The position numbers and the translations under genes were made by a program. DNA of 64,000 nt from CAYNHZ01 sp964397445 (GTDB lineage Bacteria > Bacteroidota > Bacteroidia > Bacteroidales > UBA932): NCBI GenBank assembly GCA_964397445.1, contig CAYNHZ010000002.1, positions 372,001 to 436,000 of the forward strand. The letters are read 5' to 3'. Position 1 is the first letter of the stretch. Each line of letters opens with the position of its first letter. Shown here piece after piece: positions 54,116 to 62,767 of the stretch. A model generated the notes under the pieces. That model was given only the letters and a program-made list of their open reading frames with translations. It had not been told where the DNA came from and searched no databases.

Positions 54116-55455
54116 TTCAATAATTTTTTAGTCTCCTCAATCCATCTCGGAGAGATATTTAAACTTTCTGCCACATTCAAAGCTTCACAAGGGACACTTC
54201 CGCTAAGAGACGGACAGAGCTCATAATTCATTTTACCTTTTTCAAGTCCTCTGACTTTCAACCTATTACATTCATTAAAATCAATATTATAATGTGTTGT
54301 TATAGCAAAAACAACACTAAGATCCTTCAAAACACTTATCAACGAAGAGACAAGTGCCGTCCCCTCAATAGGGTTTGTACTCCTTGCTGGTTCGTCGATA
54401 AGGGCAAGAATCCTCCGATCAGGAGAGGTGATCGCCCCTTTTATAATCCCATCAATACTGATCATCTCGGACGCAAATGAAGAGAGAGACTTCAATTCGT
54501 CTTGTCCATCACCCACCACCAATCGAACTTCGTCAAAAACAGCTATTTTAGCCCTTTTAGCAGGTATTCCGAAACCAAACTGAAATAGGTATTGACAAAG
54601 GGCAATTGTCTTTAAAACAACCGTTTTACCCCCCATATTGGCACCTATAATCAAAGTAGGAGATTTACCAACAGAGATAGTGACAGGCTGGAACTCTTCC
54701 CCCCTCCCCTTCAATACCTCTTTGACCTGTGGATTGACTATATCATCATAGCTTGTTTCACAATTAGGAGAGAGAGTCGGTATAATGTACTTGTTTGTAA
54801 TTATATCTATTGCCTTTGCCAAATAGATATCAACTTCGACAACAGCTTTCAGAAGATTTGAAAGTGGTTGTGAAAACGGTCTCAGCCGATTCGAGATCCT
54901 TTTTCTGATAACCATCTCTTCATATAACGACTCCTCGATCAAATCCCTCTGTTTTTGTTCATCACTACAGGATTGAATCTCTTTTCTAAGTAGGGCCAAC
55001 TTCTGAGAGTACGAATCATAGATATAAAATGTGGAAATTTTCAACCCGTCAGGATCTAAAATAGATATTATATCATCCACATTATCAGTAGGAACAGCCC
55101 CCTCAATATCTCTACTCAAAAGAGCTCCTATTTCAGATGATAATATTGAGAGGTGTTTAATCTCAAACAACTCAATATCATCAAGATTACCAGAGGCTTC
55201 GAGGCGAGATATCGTTTTTGAAATGTCTTTCAGATTTTGAAGTTTATATTGGAGATTCGTTATAAAAGAACGATCCCTATTGTTTACTAATGCAATATAT
55301 TTCAATGTATTACTATATGAAGCCAATATATCATCACCCTCGGTCATCATCTCGCTTTCTAAAAGATAATGCCTGGCATAACTCGATTGGAGTTGCAAAG
55401 ATTCAAAACTGAATCTTACACCACAAGGAGAATCTATAATTGATTTAAACTTCAT
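54100..55455 (-). CDS. kamC: Lysine 5,6-aminomutase reactivase ATPase KamC (MutS-like)
   Basis: A 451-residue MutS-like ATPase lacking MutS mismatch-binding domains. A helical core (about 30-225) precedes the ATPase: Walker A GANMGGKT (271-278), the Q-loop region after ALCQYL, Walker B ALIDEPARSTNP and the switch His in AITTHYNID. Proteins of this type inside lysine pathways are annotated as KamC, acting with KamB to replace damaged cobalamin on the aminomutase. A DNA-repair role is unlikely given the gap-free location between kamB (11-base overlap) and kamD (16-base overlap). Confidence 0.85.
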   Translation of the reverse strand: MKFKSIIDSPCGVRFSFESLQLQSSYARHYLLESEMMTEGDDILASYSNTLKYIALVNNRDRSFITNLQYKLQNLKDISKTISRLEASGNLDDIELFEIKHLSILSSEIGALLSRDIEGAVPTDNVDDIISILDPDGLKISTFYIYDSYSQKLALLRKEIQSCSDEQKQRDLIEESLYEEMVIRKRISNRLRPFSQPLSNLLKAVVEVDIYLAKAIDIITNKYIIPTLSPNCETSYDDIVNPQVKEVLKGRGEEFQPVTISVGKSPTLIIGANMGGKTVVLKTIALCQYLFQFGFGIPAKRAKIAVFDEVRLVVGDGQDELKSLSSFASEMISIDGIIKGAITSPDRRILALIDEPARSTNPIEGTALVSSLISVLKDLSVVFAITTHYNIDFNECNRLKVRGLEKGKMNYELCPSLSGSVPCEALNVAESLNISPRWIEETKKLLKWKVN

Positions 55456-56410
55456 AACAATTTTTCACTATATCATATACCGGCAATTTTATCATATTCG
55501 ATAACTCACCGCACAATCGATCCGAATCAAGCACATACCCATTTGGAGATTTTGGGTTTACACAAACAGCTATTAACTTACTTTTTTGTTCAACACTCAA
55601 ATTTCCCCCCCTTCTGATAAAAGAGTGATATGTTTGTTCAGTAACAAATATCCTAGTAAAATCTTTTACCGTCACATCAATCTTCGAAACCATCTTTCCC
55701 TCCATAATCCTTTTTAAAAACCTGTCAGTCAATGCACCAGAGACCCTTAAAACCTTACAGTCTGGATCAATGTCACCATCTTGAGCAGCAAGAGATGATA
55801 TTGTCTGAACACTCGAGTCCGTAGCGGATAAATTTCCCTCAAAAAGGGGTAACTCTATCATTTTAACAACAAAAGCACTCTTATGAAGCAAAGTCGCCAT
55901 ATTTGCCGAATATGCTGCCCCTGTTGATAATATCATCGCCTCACTCACAGCTGGTGAAGCACTACTTAACCTTGACAATGCTCCGTCTATAATAGTCAAA
56001 TCTATCCCTAAACGGTGCAAACTACCCATCCAACGCTTTAAAGAGTGGGTTGATGCGGGACCGGACAAAAGAACTCTCCCATCCGTAATAGCCCTTGCTG
56101 TTACTATTCTACCCAAAGATGTAGTCTCATTAGAGATATCAATCAATTCAGAAACCACATTTCTAAGTTTATAGTGCTTCTCGCTTGTTGCAAAAAACAA
56201 CCCTTTCCTTAAAGATATCTCAGGCTTAGAAGTATCGGTAACCTGATCTATCCCCTCCCCATCCAATCCTATTGAGGTAACACAAACATTGTATTGATCA
56301 ATAGGTAATTTATTTAATATATAATTGAGACACTCCGTCTTGCCGGTATTTTTCTCTATCCCAACAATAGACAAACTTTGATACTTCAATATCTCATTTA
56401 TAAAAGGCAT
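55445..56410 (-). CDS. kamB: Lysine 5,6-aminomutase reactivase subunit KamB
   Basis: A 321-residue protein started at the ATG at 56410; an in-frame TTG two codons upstream is less likely. Near the N terminus is a P-loop-like GIEKNTGKT (17-25). Beyond that there are few recognisable motifs, apart from LTIIDGALSRLSSASPAVSE, which resembles a Walker B and switch region. Its fixed place between kamA and the KamC ATPase fits the KamB reactivase subunit. The assignment rests on context plus this P-loop. Confidence 0.75.
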   Translation of the reverse strand: MPFINEILKYQSLSIVGIEKNTGKTECLNYILNKLPIDQYNVCVTSIGLDGEGIDQVTDTSKPEISLRKGLFFATSEKHYKLRNVVSELIDISNETTSLGRIVTARAITDGRVLLSGPASTHSLKRWMGSLHRLGIDLTIIDGALSRLSSASPAVSEAMILSTGAAYSANMATLLHKSAFVVKMIELPLFEGNLSATDSSVQTISSLAAQDGDIDPDCKVLRVSGALTDRFLKRIMEGKMVSKIDVTVKDFTRIFVTEQTYHSFIRRGGNLSVEQKSKLIAVCVNPKSPNGYVLDSDRLCGELSNMIKLPVYDIVKNCYEV

Positions 56411-56419
56411 AGGCAATGA

Positions 56420-57670
56420 TTATTTGCTATGATGCCTCTCTTTTCTCAATAATTTTGTAGGTTCGATCGTCATTCTCTGCCCTTTGAGGAGAGATGCAAC
56501 ACCCTCTACCGACTCATTTCTTGTACAATCTTCACAATGACACTCATTATGATAATCTGTAGGCTCGGTATACGTTGTAATAACCCCCTCGAAATTCCTC
56601 AAAACCACTTTGCCCGGAGACTGAGATATCACATATTGTGGCATAACCGGTGTCTTACCACCACCACCCGGAGCATCAACTACAAAGGTTGGAACAGCAT
56701 AACCTGATGTATGCCCTCTCAAACCCTCGATAATCTCAATCCCTTTGGAAACAGGGGTACGAAAATGCTCAAGTCCCATAGAGAGGTCACATTGATAAAT
56801 GTAATATGGCCTTACCCTGATCTTAACCAATTCGTGTACAAGGTGCATCATAATGTTAACACAATCATTCACACCACGTAACAACACCGATTGATTCCCA
56901 AGCGGAATTCCTGCATCGGCAAGTTTTGCACAAGCAGCTGCAGCTTCCGGAGTGATTTCATTTGGGTGATTAAAGTGAGTGTTTAACCATATAGGATGAT
57001 ATTTCTTCAACATATTGACCAAATCATCTGTAATTCTCTGAGGGCAAACCACAGGGGTACGCGAACCGATCCTGATAATCTCAACATGCGGAATGGCTCT
57101 CAATCTTGAAATAATATATTCCAATTTCTCATCACTTACCATCAGAGCATCCCCACCCGAAAGGAGGACATCCCTCACTTGTGGTGTTCTTGCAACATAT
57201 TCAATGCACTTTTCAATCTTTGCATTTGGGGATTCGTCATCTTTTTGCCCTGCAAAACGTCTTCTGGTACAGTGACGACAATACATAGAGCACATATCTG
57301 TAATAAGCATAAGAACCCTGTCCGGATATCTGTGAGTTAATCCGGGTGTTGGAGAATCTTCATCTTCGTGAAGTGGATCCAAAAGATCTGCTGCAGATTG
57401 ATGTGTCTCTGCCCCAGTTGGAATAGCTTGCTTGCGGATAGGACAATTGGGATCATTAGGATCAATCAAAGAGATATAGTAAGGGGTTATTGCCATCCTA
57501 AGGGTAGAGAGGGTTTTCTTCACCCCCTCCTCCTCTTGAGGTGTCAAACTTATATATTTTTTAAGTTGATCAATGGTCTCAATCCTGTTTTTCACTTGCC
57601 ATTTCCAATCATTCCATTGTGCATCAGTCACTTGTGGAAACAGCAATTCTCTTCTTGATGTATTCACCAT
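56420..57670 (-). CDS. kamA: L-lysine 2,3-aminomutase (radical SAM, PLP)
   Basis: A 416-residue radical SAM enzyme converting L-lysine to L-beta-lysine, the first step of the pathway. I use the ATG at 57670 (MVNTSRREL); a TTG two codons upstream is unlikely. The cluster motif is C127-x3-C131-x2-C134 (CSMYCRHC), two residues from its position in the clostridial enzyme. The PLP lysine lies in PGGGGKTPVMP, and the C-terminal zinc ligands in HCEDC. EpmB-like homologues are shorter and lack this tail. It is followed by kamB after 9 bases. Confidence 0.96.
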   Translation of the reverse strand: MVNTSRRELLFPQVTDAQWNDWKWQVKNRIETIDQLKKYISLTPQEEEGVKKTLSTLRMAITPYYISLIDPNDPNCPIRKQAIPTGAETHQSAADLLDPLHEDEDSPTPGLTHRYPDRVLMLITDMCSMYCRHCTRRRFAGQKDDESPNAKIEKCIEYVARTPQVRDVLLSGGDALMVSDEKLEYIISRLRAIPHVEIIRIGSRTPVVCPQRITDDLVNMLKKYHPIWLNTHFNHPNEITPEAAAACAKLADAGIPLGNQSVLLRGVNDCVNIMMHLVHELVKIRVRPYYIYQCDLSMGLEHFRTPVSKGIEIIEGLRGHTSGYAVPTFVVDAPGGGGKTPVMPQYVISQSPGKVVLRNFEGVITTYTEPTDYHNECHCEDCTRNESVEGVASLLKGQRMTIEPTKLLRKERHHSK

Positions 57671-57680
57671 AATCAATCAA

Positions 57681-58721
57681 TTATGCGTAAAGTTCAGTAA
57701 ATATTTTCCTTAGTTTTTCGCTCTCTCTGAGTTCTTGAAGTGTAATCTCTGCGTGACCTTTTGTGTAACCGTTTCCAACGATCATAGTAACATCGCTTCC
57801 AACTCCTTCTGCACCTAAAGCAGCTTTTGTAAAACTTGTAGCCATAGAGAAGAAATAAACAACACCTGTATTTTTAGTACACAAGATAGAGGTCATTTCG
57901 GTATCTGTAATGTTCACATTATTGATGGTAACATCACACATCTCTCCATTTGTAAGCTCTTCGATTTTTTCCAAGATAGCCACAGGTTGAGTTGCATCAG
58001 CAGAGAAAACATAATCACAGAATCCAAGATCTTGTAACCTCTTAGTACTCTTCTCGCTATGACATAGTCCAATAACCTTACCCGTAACACCTGCACGTTT
58101 TTTAGCCTCATAACAGCAAAGCATACCCGATTTTCCACCTGCACCGATAATAAGCACGGTATCGCCTGGTTTTACCAATTTTGCAGTTTGAGCAGGTGCT
58201 CCAGCTACATCGAGTGCAGAAAGTGCAAGATTTTCGGGAAGATCAGAAGGAATCTTTGCATATATTCCACTCTCAAATAAAATTGCCTTACCATCAATAT
58301 CAACTTGATCTATATCAGGACGAATATCTTTGATTTTATCTATACGAAGAGGGGTTAAAGACAACGATACAAGTGTTGCTATTTTATCTCCAACTTTCAA
58401 ATCTGTCTTTCCGATAAGTGCATCACCTATCTTCTCAACTGTTCCAAGCAACATTCCACCTGAACCAGTAACTGGATTGCGATGTTTACCCTGTTTAGCA
58501 ACAATATCCATCATAATCCTTGCAATCTCTTTCTTATCCCCTTTTGCCTGCTCTTCTATTTGGGTAAAGCTTGCAGAGTCAATATTTAGTGTCTGAACAT
58601 CTATAAGAATCTCATTATCATAGATTTCATCCATATTGTTATCAATTTTGTTAGCGGGTTGTGGTAGAACTCCCTTAGGTTCAATAACCCTGTGTATTCC
58701 GTATTTATTACCTTTTTTCAT
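57681..58721 (-). CDS. kdd: L-erythro-3,5-diaminohexanoate dehydrogenase
   Basis: A 346-residue NAD(P)-dependent oxidative deaminase converting 3,5-diaminohexanoate to 5-amino-3-oxohexanoate plus ammonia. It resembles medium-chain dehydrogenases: a GroES-like N-terminal part and a Rossmann domain with LIIGAGGKSGM. RNPVTGSGGMLLGTVEKIG is characteristic of the family. The zinc-ligand pattern of alcohol dehydrogenases is absent. It lies between kce (24-base gap) and kamA (10 bases). The order kal-kce-kdd matches the pathway genes described in lysine fermenters. Confidence 0.93.
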   Translation of the reverse strand: MKKGNKYGIHRVIEPKGVLPQPANKIDNNMDEIYDNEILIDVQTLNIDSASFTQIEEQAKGDKKEIARIMMDIVAKQGKHRNPVTGSGGMLLGTVEKIGDALIGKTDLKVGDKIATLVSLSLTPLRIDKIKDIRPDIDQVDIDGKAILFESGIYAKIPSDLPENLALSALDVAGAPAQTAKLVKPGDTVLIIGAGGKSGMLCCYEAKKRAGVTGKVIGLCHSEKSTKRLQDLGFCDYVFSADATQPVAILEKIEELTNGEMCDVTINNVNITDTEMTSILCTKNTGVVYFFSMATSFTKAALGAEGVGSDVTMIVGNGYTKGHAEITLQELRESEKLRKIFTELYA

Positions 58722-58745
58722 ATTTTTTATTTTTTTAATATTTCG

Positions 58746-59573
58746 TTATTTTAATGGAGCAAGTCCAAGAATTTCTCTCGCTTGAGATGGAGTGGCGATA
58801 TCACGTCCGAGCTCTTTTGCCATTCTAACAACTTTAGCAACAAGTTCTCCATTAGATTTTGCCAAAACTCCTTTTGATAAATATACATTATCTTCAAAAC
58901 CCACCCTAACATGACCACCATCAATAATAGCAGCCATTGCAAGTGGAAATTCATACCGACCGACACCTGCTACTGTATAGGTAGCACCGTGAGGGATACT
59001 TCCACGAAGGAATGTAAAATCGCGTAGTTCACCGCTGATTCCACCATTAACCCCCATAACAAAGTCAAAATGCATAGGAAGCTTGATATAACCTTTCTTC
59101 TGTAATCTCAAAGCCATATCAATCATAGACTTATCAAATACCTCAAGTTCAGGTTTGATACCACGTTCTATCATCTTTTCCCCAAAGTACTTAATGGTAT
59201 TTTCAGTATTCTCAAAAATATCATCACCTCCGAAATTCAATGTTCCACAATCAAGTGTTGCCATCTCAGGGTGAAGTTCTGTAGGCTGAAGTCTCTCATC
59301 ATTTGTCATTCCGACAGCGCCTCCTGTGGAGGGTTGAATAATAACATCGGGACAAGCCCTTCTAATAGCGTCAATAATGACTCTAAATCTCTCTTTGCTT
59401 TGCGTTGGAGTTCCATCATCCTCACGCACATGTAGGTGAATAATAGACGCACCAGCATCATAAGCCGACTTAGCCTCTCTTACACACTCTTCTACAGTGT
59501 ACGGAACAGCGGGATTATGCTCCTTAAGTACCTCTGCTCCGCAGATAGCAGCGGTAATAATTAAGTTACCCAT
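58746..59573 (-). CDS. kce: 3-keto-5-aminohexanoate cleavage enzyme
   Basis: A 275-residue BKACE (DUF849) enzyme that reacts 5-amino-3-oxohexanoate with acetyl-CoA to give acetoacetate and 3-aminobutyryl-CoA. The zinc ligands H46 and H48 (IIHLHVRE) fall at the positions known from the characterised enzyme, with the late Glu at E227 (GFEDN). QPSTGGAVGMT, ATLDCGTLNFGGDD and DGGHVRVG are also typical. It is 18 bases downstream of kal. Confidence 0.95.
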   Translation of the reverse strand: MGNLIITAAICGAEVLKEHNPAVPYTVEECVREAKSAYDAGASIIHLHVREDDGTPTQSKERFRVIIDAIRRACPDVIIQPSTGGAVGMTNDERLQPTELHPEMATLDCGTLNFGGDDIFENTENTIKYFGEKMIERGIKPELEVFDKSMIDMALRLQKKGYIKLPMHFDFVMGVNGGISGELRDFTFLRGSIPHGATYTVAGVGRYEFPLAMAAIIDGGHVRVGFEDNVYLSKGVLAKSNGELVAKVVRMAKELGRDIATPSQAREILGLAPLK

Positions 59574-59591
59574 AATATTATATTTTAAGAA

Positions 59592-59978
59592 TTATTTTCT
59601 CTGACAATTTTTTGGAACGACACAAGTTCCTGATGCCCTACAAACAACAATCGGTTCTTCCAATACATCTGCTGCAGATTCCGAAATGTCCGGTCTGGGG
59701 ACGATCACCTTACGTGCTTCAAAAACCATTTTTCTAGAGGTATTTCCCGAAGCAACGATCTCCCCTACAGCCTCGATATAATCTCCGGCATAAACAGGGG
59801 CCATAAATTCTACATTGTCATAAGCCTTGAAAAGTCCCTCATCCCCATCATTAAGAATAAGGAGCTCGGTAGCAACATCACCAAAAAGTTGAAGCATTTT
59901 AGCTCCATCAACAAGATTACCACCATAATGGGCATCATTACAGCCCATACGGAGTCTAATTAAAGATTTTTTCGACAT
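59592..59978 (-). CDS. kal: 3-aminobutyryl-CoA ammonia-lyase
   Basis: A 128-residue hotdog-fold protein that removes ammonia from 3-aminobutyryl-CoA to form crotonyl-CoA. The length and the opening [21 protein letters not shown] followed by LFGDVATEL match Kal. [19 protein letters not shown] is the hotdog strand region. Identification is supported by position between ctfA (4-base gap) and kce. Confidence 0.92.
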   Translation of the reverse strand: MSKKSLIRLRMGCNDAHYGGNLVDGAKMLQLFGDVATELLILNDGDEGLFKAYDNVEFMAPVYAGDYIEAVGEIVASGNTSRKMVFEARKVIVPRPDISESAADVLEEPIVVCRASGTCVVPKNCQRK

Positions 59979-59982
59979 AATT

Positions 59983-60633
59983 TTATTTTTTTCTATATAT
60001 GTAATCTACAAAAATTCCTGATGTATGAACTGCCTCAGGGGCAATTTCACCTGTTTTAACTAATTGTTCTGCCTCTACGATAACAATATCTGCGGCAGTC
60101 GCCATAATAGGATTAAAATTTTGGGTAGTCCCTTTATACACAAGGTTACCAAATTCATCTGAAATCGAAGCGCCAAGTATGGCAATATCAGCCCCTAAGG
60201 GTTTTTCTAAAAGATATTCTTTACCATCTACATTAACTCTCTCCTTCCCTTCTGCAACAATAGTACCTAAGCCGGTTGTAGTAAGAACACCACCGAGTCC
60301 GGCCCCTTTTGCTCTAATTCTTTCTGCAAGGGTGCCTTGAGGAGAAAATTCGATATTCAACTCTCCCGAATTCATTTGATTTGAGGTCTCGGGATTTGTC
60401 CCTATATGGGAAACAACTAAGTTTTTAACTTGTTTGTTTACAATTAGCTTTCCTAAAGATTTATCGGGAAAAGCTGTATCATTACATATAATTGTCAGAT
60501 TTTTGACACCGCTATTTGAAAGGGCATCCATAATCTGAGTCGCAGCACCGACGCCTAAAAAGCCGCCTACCATAACAGTCATACCGTCCTTCACCATAGA
60601 AACGGCATTTTCAAGAGTGATTTCTTTTTTCAT
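59983..60633 (-). CDS. ctfA: Butyrate-acetoacetate CoA-transferase, alpha subunit
   Basis: A 216-residue class I CoA-transferase subunit (AtoD/CtfA type). I take the ATG at 60633 ([11 protein letters not shown]); a TTG lies one codon upstream. [21 protein letters not shown] is the family signature, and the segment after [11 protein letters not shown] is also typical. With CtfB it passes CoA from butyryl-CoA to acetoacetate. It is the first gene of the lysine operon, about 35 bases from a promoter element. Confidence 0.94.
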   Translation of the reverse strand: MKKEITLENAVSMVKDGMTVMVGGFLGVGAATQIMDALSNSGVKNLTIICNDTAFPDKSLGKLIVNKQVKNLVVSHIGTNPETSNQMNSGELNIEFSPQGTLAERIRAKGAGLGGVLTTTGLGTIVAEGKERVNVDGKEYLLEKPLGADIAILGASISDEFGNLVYKGTTQNFNPIMATAADIVIVEAEQLVKTGEIAPEAVHTSGIFVDYIYRKK

Positions 60634-60667
60634 CAAAGTATAGTATTTTTTTGATTAAAATAGTCTG

Positions 60668-60675
60668 CAAATATA
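60668..60675 (-). promoter_or_regulatory. Bacteroidota -7 promoter element for the lysine fermentation operon
   Basis: On the minus strand this reads TATATTTG, matching TAnnTTTG, 34 bases before the ctfA ATG. There is no clear -33 element, and I see no lysine riboswitch-like structure in the short leader. Confidence 0.45.
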
Positions 60676-60687
60676 TAAAATAATAAC

Positions 60688-60695
60688 TATTTTTG
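60688..60695 (+). promoter_or_regulatory. Bacteroidota -7 promoter element for the MscS gene
   Basis: TATTTTTG matches TAnnTTTG, 31 bases before the ATG at 60727, back to back with the lysine operon element. Confidence 0.42.
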
Positions 60696-60726
60696 CCATA
60701 TTAATAACAAATAATAATTTAGATCA

Positions 60727-61620
60727 ATGAATTCCTTTTTTATTATTCAACCAAAAGATAGCCTGAGCACTATTATTACCGAAAAATATCAAGAACTATC
60801 CACTATGTCCCACTCCGAAATATGGGGCTCTCTTCTTGAACATATCACCCAATGGGGATTGAAACTTCTTGCCGCTATTGCCCTCTATATCCTTGGAACA
60901 TGGCTAATCAGGAGGGTTAAAAAGATCTTAAACAGAATATTTGTAAAAAAGAGCATAGACAAATCTCTCGGTGGTTTTATCGTCAGTTTTGTAAATGTGA
61001 GTTTAACAGTACTCCTATTTATTATTGTAGTTAGCATACTTGGAGTGCCTACAAGCACATTCGCTGCATTGATTGCTGCAGGAGGTTTGGCAGTTGGTAT
61101 GGCATTAAGCGGTACCTTACAAAACTTCGCAGGAGGGGTTATGATATTACTCTTCAAACCCTTCAAAGTTGGTGATTTCATTGAAGTAAACAATTTTTCA
61201 GGGACAGTTAATATTATAAAAATAACCACAACTCAAATAACCACAGTTGATAACAAAGTGATAGTATTGCCAAATGGCTCACTTTCAAATGGAAATATCC
61301 AAAACTACTCAATCAACAACACGAGGAGACTTGAATGGAAAATCACAATCTCCTATGGTGACGATGTTGAAAAGGCCAAAGAATTGATAGTGGAGTATTT
61401 AAATAAAGACTCTCGCATCCTCTCAACCCCAGAAGTGCCCTTCTCAGCCCTATCCGATCTTGGAGACAGCTCAGTAGTTATTTTGGCAAGATGCTGGGTA
61501 AATAGTTCCGATTATTGGTCTGTATATTACGATATTAACCAGAAAATTTACAATGAATTTCCTAAGAATGGACTTAATTTTCCATTTCCTCAAATGGATG
61601 TTTTTATAAAGAATAAATAG
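60727..61620 (+). CDS. MscS-family mechanosensitive ion channel
   Basis: A 297-residue small-conductance mechanosensitive channel in the cytoplasmic membrane, opening under osmotic downshock. Three membrane helices (about 38-60, 80-105, 110-130) end in the pore helix AAGGLAVGMALSGTLQNFAG, followed by the MscS motif LLFKPFKVGDFIEV, the beta domain with VIVLPNGSLSNG and an alpha/beta C-terminal domain. The length matches E. coli MscS. It is monocistronic, and its 3' end overlaps the convergent acyltransferase gene by 17 bases. Confidence 0.95.
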   Translation: MNSFFIIQPKDSLSTIITEKYQELSTMSHSEIWGSLLEHITQWGLKLLAAIALYILGTWLIRRVKKILNRIFVKKSIDKSLGGFIVSFVNVSLTVLLFIIVVSILGVPTSTFAALIAAGGLAVGMALSGTLQNFAGGVMILLFKPFKVGDFIEVNNFSGTVNIIKITTTQITTVDNKVIVLPNGSLSNGNIQNYSINNTRRLEWKITISYGDDVEKAKELIVEYLNKDSRILSTPEVPFSALSDLGDSSVVILARCWVNSSDYWSVYYDINQKIYNEFPKNGLNFPFPQMDVFIKNK

Positions 61621-62746
61621 GATTTGCATAAATTGAAAGAAAAACATCTCTCAATTCGTCATAATCTATATCCTGGTCTTGCTCAATGATTTGGGAAAGA
61701 CCCTTCTCCATATAAACAATAAATTCCACTTTATCTTTGGGAGAATACATCTCTTTATATTGGTCTGATTTATTCAAGATATCGTAGGCTATGTAGTTGT
61801 TATTCCACAACTTGTACATTTTATGAATTTTCTGATCTATTTGAGACGAAAGCATCTGAAATCTCTCATTTTTTTCACCCTTAGCGCAATTGATAATCAT
61901 TTGATTATCCAAAGGCTTATCAAAATGGAAATGGATATTCCCCTTATTCTGCTTAACACCCGTCAAAATACTGTTTAGGTCCTCGCCAGGCATTTTTGTA
62001 TATTTATGTCTCTTAGAAATATATAACTCCCTTGCCTTTAGGAAATCACATGGTTCAAACTGGTATGAGATCGAAACAGGGATAATAGAGAGCTCTGATA
62101 AATTCTTCACAAAATCATCTGAACCACTTATATCAAGCATCTTCAAAAGCCCCTGCTCAGTAGCATCTACGCCGTTTTTAGACCTACCGTTTCTTTGGGC
62201 AATCCAAATAGAACACCTCTGAGGAACAATACTTTTTCTTATATAATTTGACAGAACCAATGAATTTACATACTTCTCCCTGATAGTTCCACCCCTTATG
62301 ACCTTTATCATTCTATTAGAGCGGACAAGATCCTCAATGAAGGAGGAGGTTATCAGATTATCCCCAACAGCTATTTCAGTAGTCGGAACACTATTTTTAT
62401 AAAAAATAAATTGAATAATTGCAGGGTCAAGGACAATATCACGATGGTTTGACAACAAAAGGTGTTTTCTCCCATCTTTAATATTTTCAATCCCGGAATA
62501 GGTAAGTTTGGATGCAGTGTACTTCAAAATAGAATCGATAACACTTGCCATAATCTTCACCTGAAAATCTTCAACCCCATTTAATGATCTGATAACCCCT
62601 TTTATCATATCCGGAGAGTTGCCTGGAAATAAAAACTTGATTATTTTTTCTAAATTAGGGTTATCTGCAATTCTTTTGAAGGCCTCTTTTGCTTCAAGAT
62701 CGGTATAGGACCTTATACCTTCAAAACTTATTTCGGTATCTTCCAT
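61604..62746 (-). CDS. Glycerophosphate-type acyltransferase (PlsB/PlsC superfamily)
   Basis: A 380-residue acyltransferase-fold protein. The catalytic block is SNHRDIVLDP, a variant of the HX4D motif seen in Bacteroidota homologues, followed by VIRGGTIREKY and the glycine-arginine block WIAQRNGRSKNG. These are blocks 1-3 of the glycerol-phosphate acyltransferase family. It likely acylates a lipid or glycerol-phosphate intermediate in the membrane; the specific acceptor is not clear. No membrane segment stands out. It lies 21 bases downstream of the M28 peptidase gene. Confidence 0.8.
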   Translation of the reverse strand: MEDTEISFEGIRSYTDLEAKEAFKRIADNPNLEKIIKFLFPGNSPDMIKGVIRSLNGVEDFQVKIMASVIDSILKYTASKLTYSGIENIKDGRKHLLLSNHRDIVLDPAIIQFIFYKNSVPTTEIAVGDNLITSSFIEDLVRSNRMIKVIRGGTIREKYVNSLVLSNYIRKSIVPQRCSIWIAQRNGRSKNGVDATEQGLLKMLDISGSDDFVKNLSELSIIPVSISYQFEPCDFLKARELYISKRHKYTKMPGEDLNSILTGVKQNKGNIHFHFDKPLDNQMIINCAKGEKNERFQMLSSQIDQKIHKMYKLWNNNYIAYDILNKSDQYKEMYSPKDKVEFIVYMEKGLSQIIEQDQDIDYDELRDVFLSIYANPIYSL

Positions 62747-62767
62747 TATTAATAGTAAATAATTGAT

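Noticed and set aside
54100..55455. DNA mismatch repair protein MutS
   Set aside because: It lacks the N-terminal mismatch-binding domains and is embedded with overlaps between lysine aminomutase genes.
60637..60726. Lysine riboswitch upstream of the lysine operon
   Set aside because: The gap is only about 90 bases, AT-rich, shared with a divergent gene, and too short for an L-box; no matching stems are visible.
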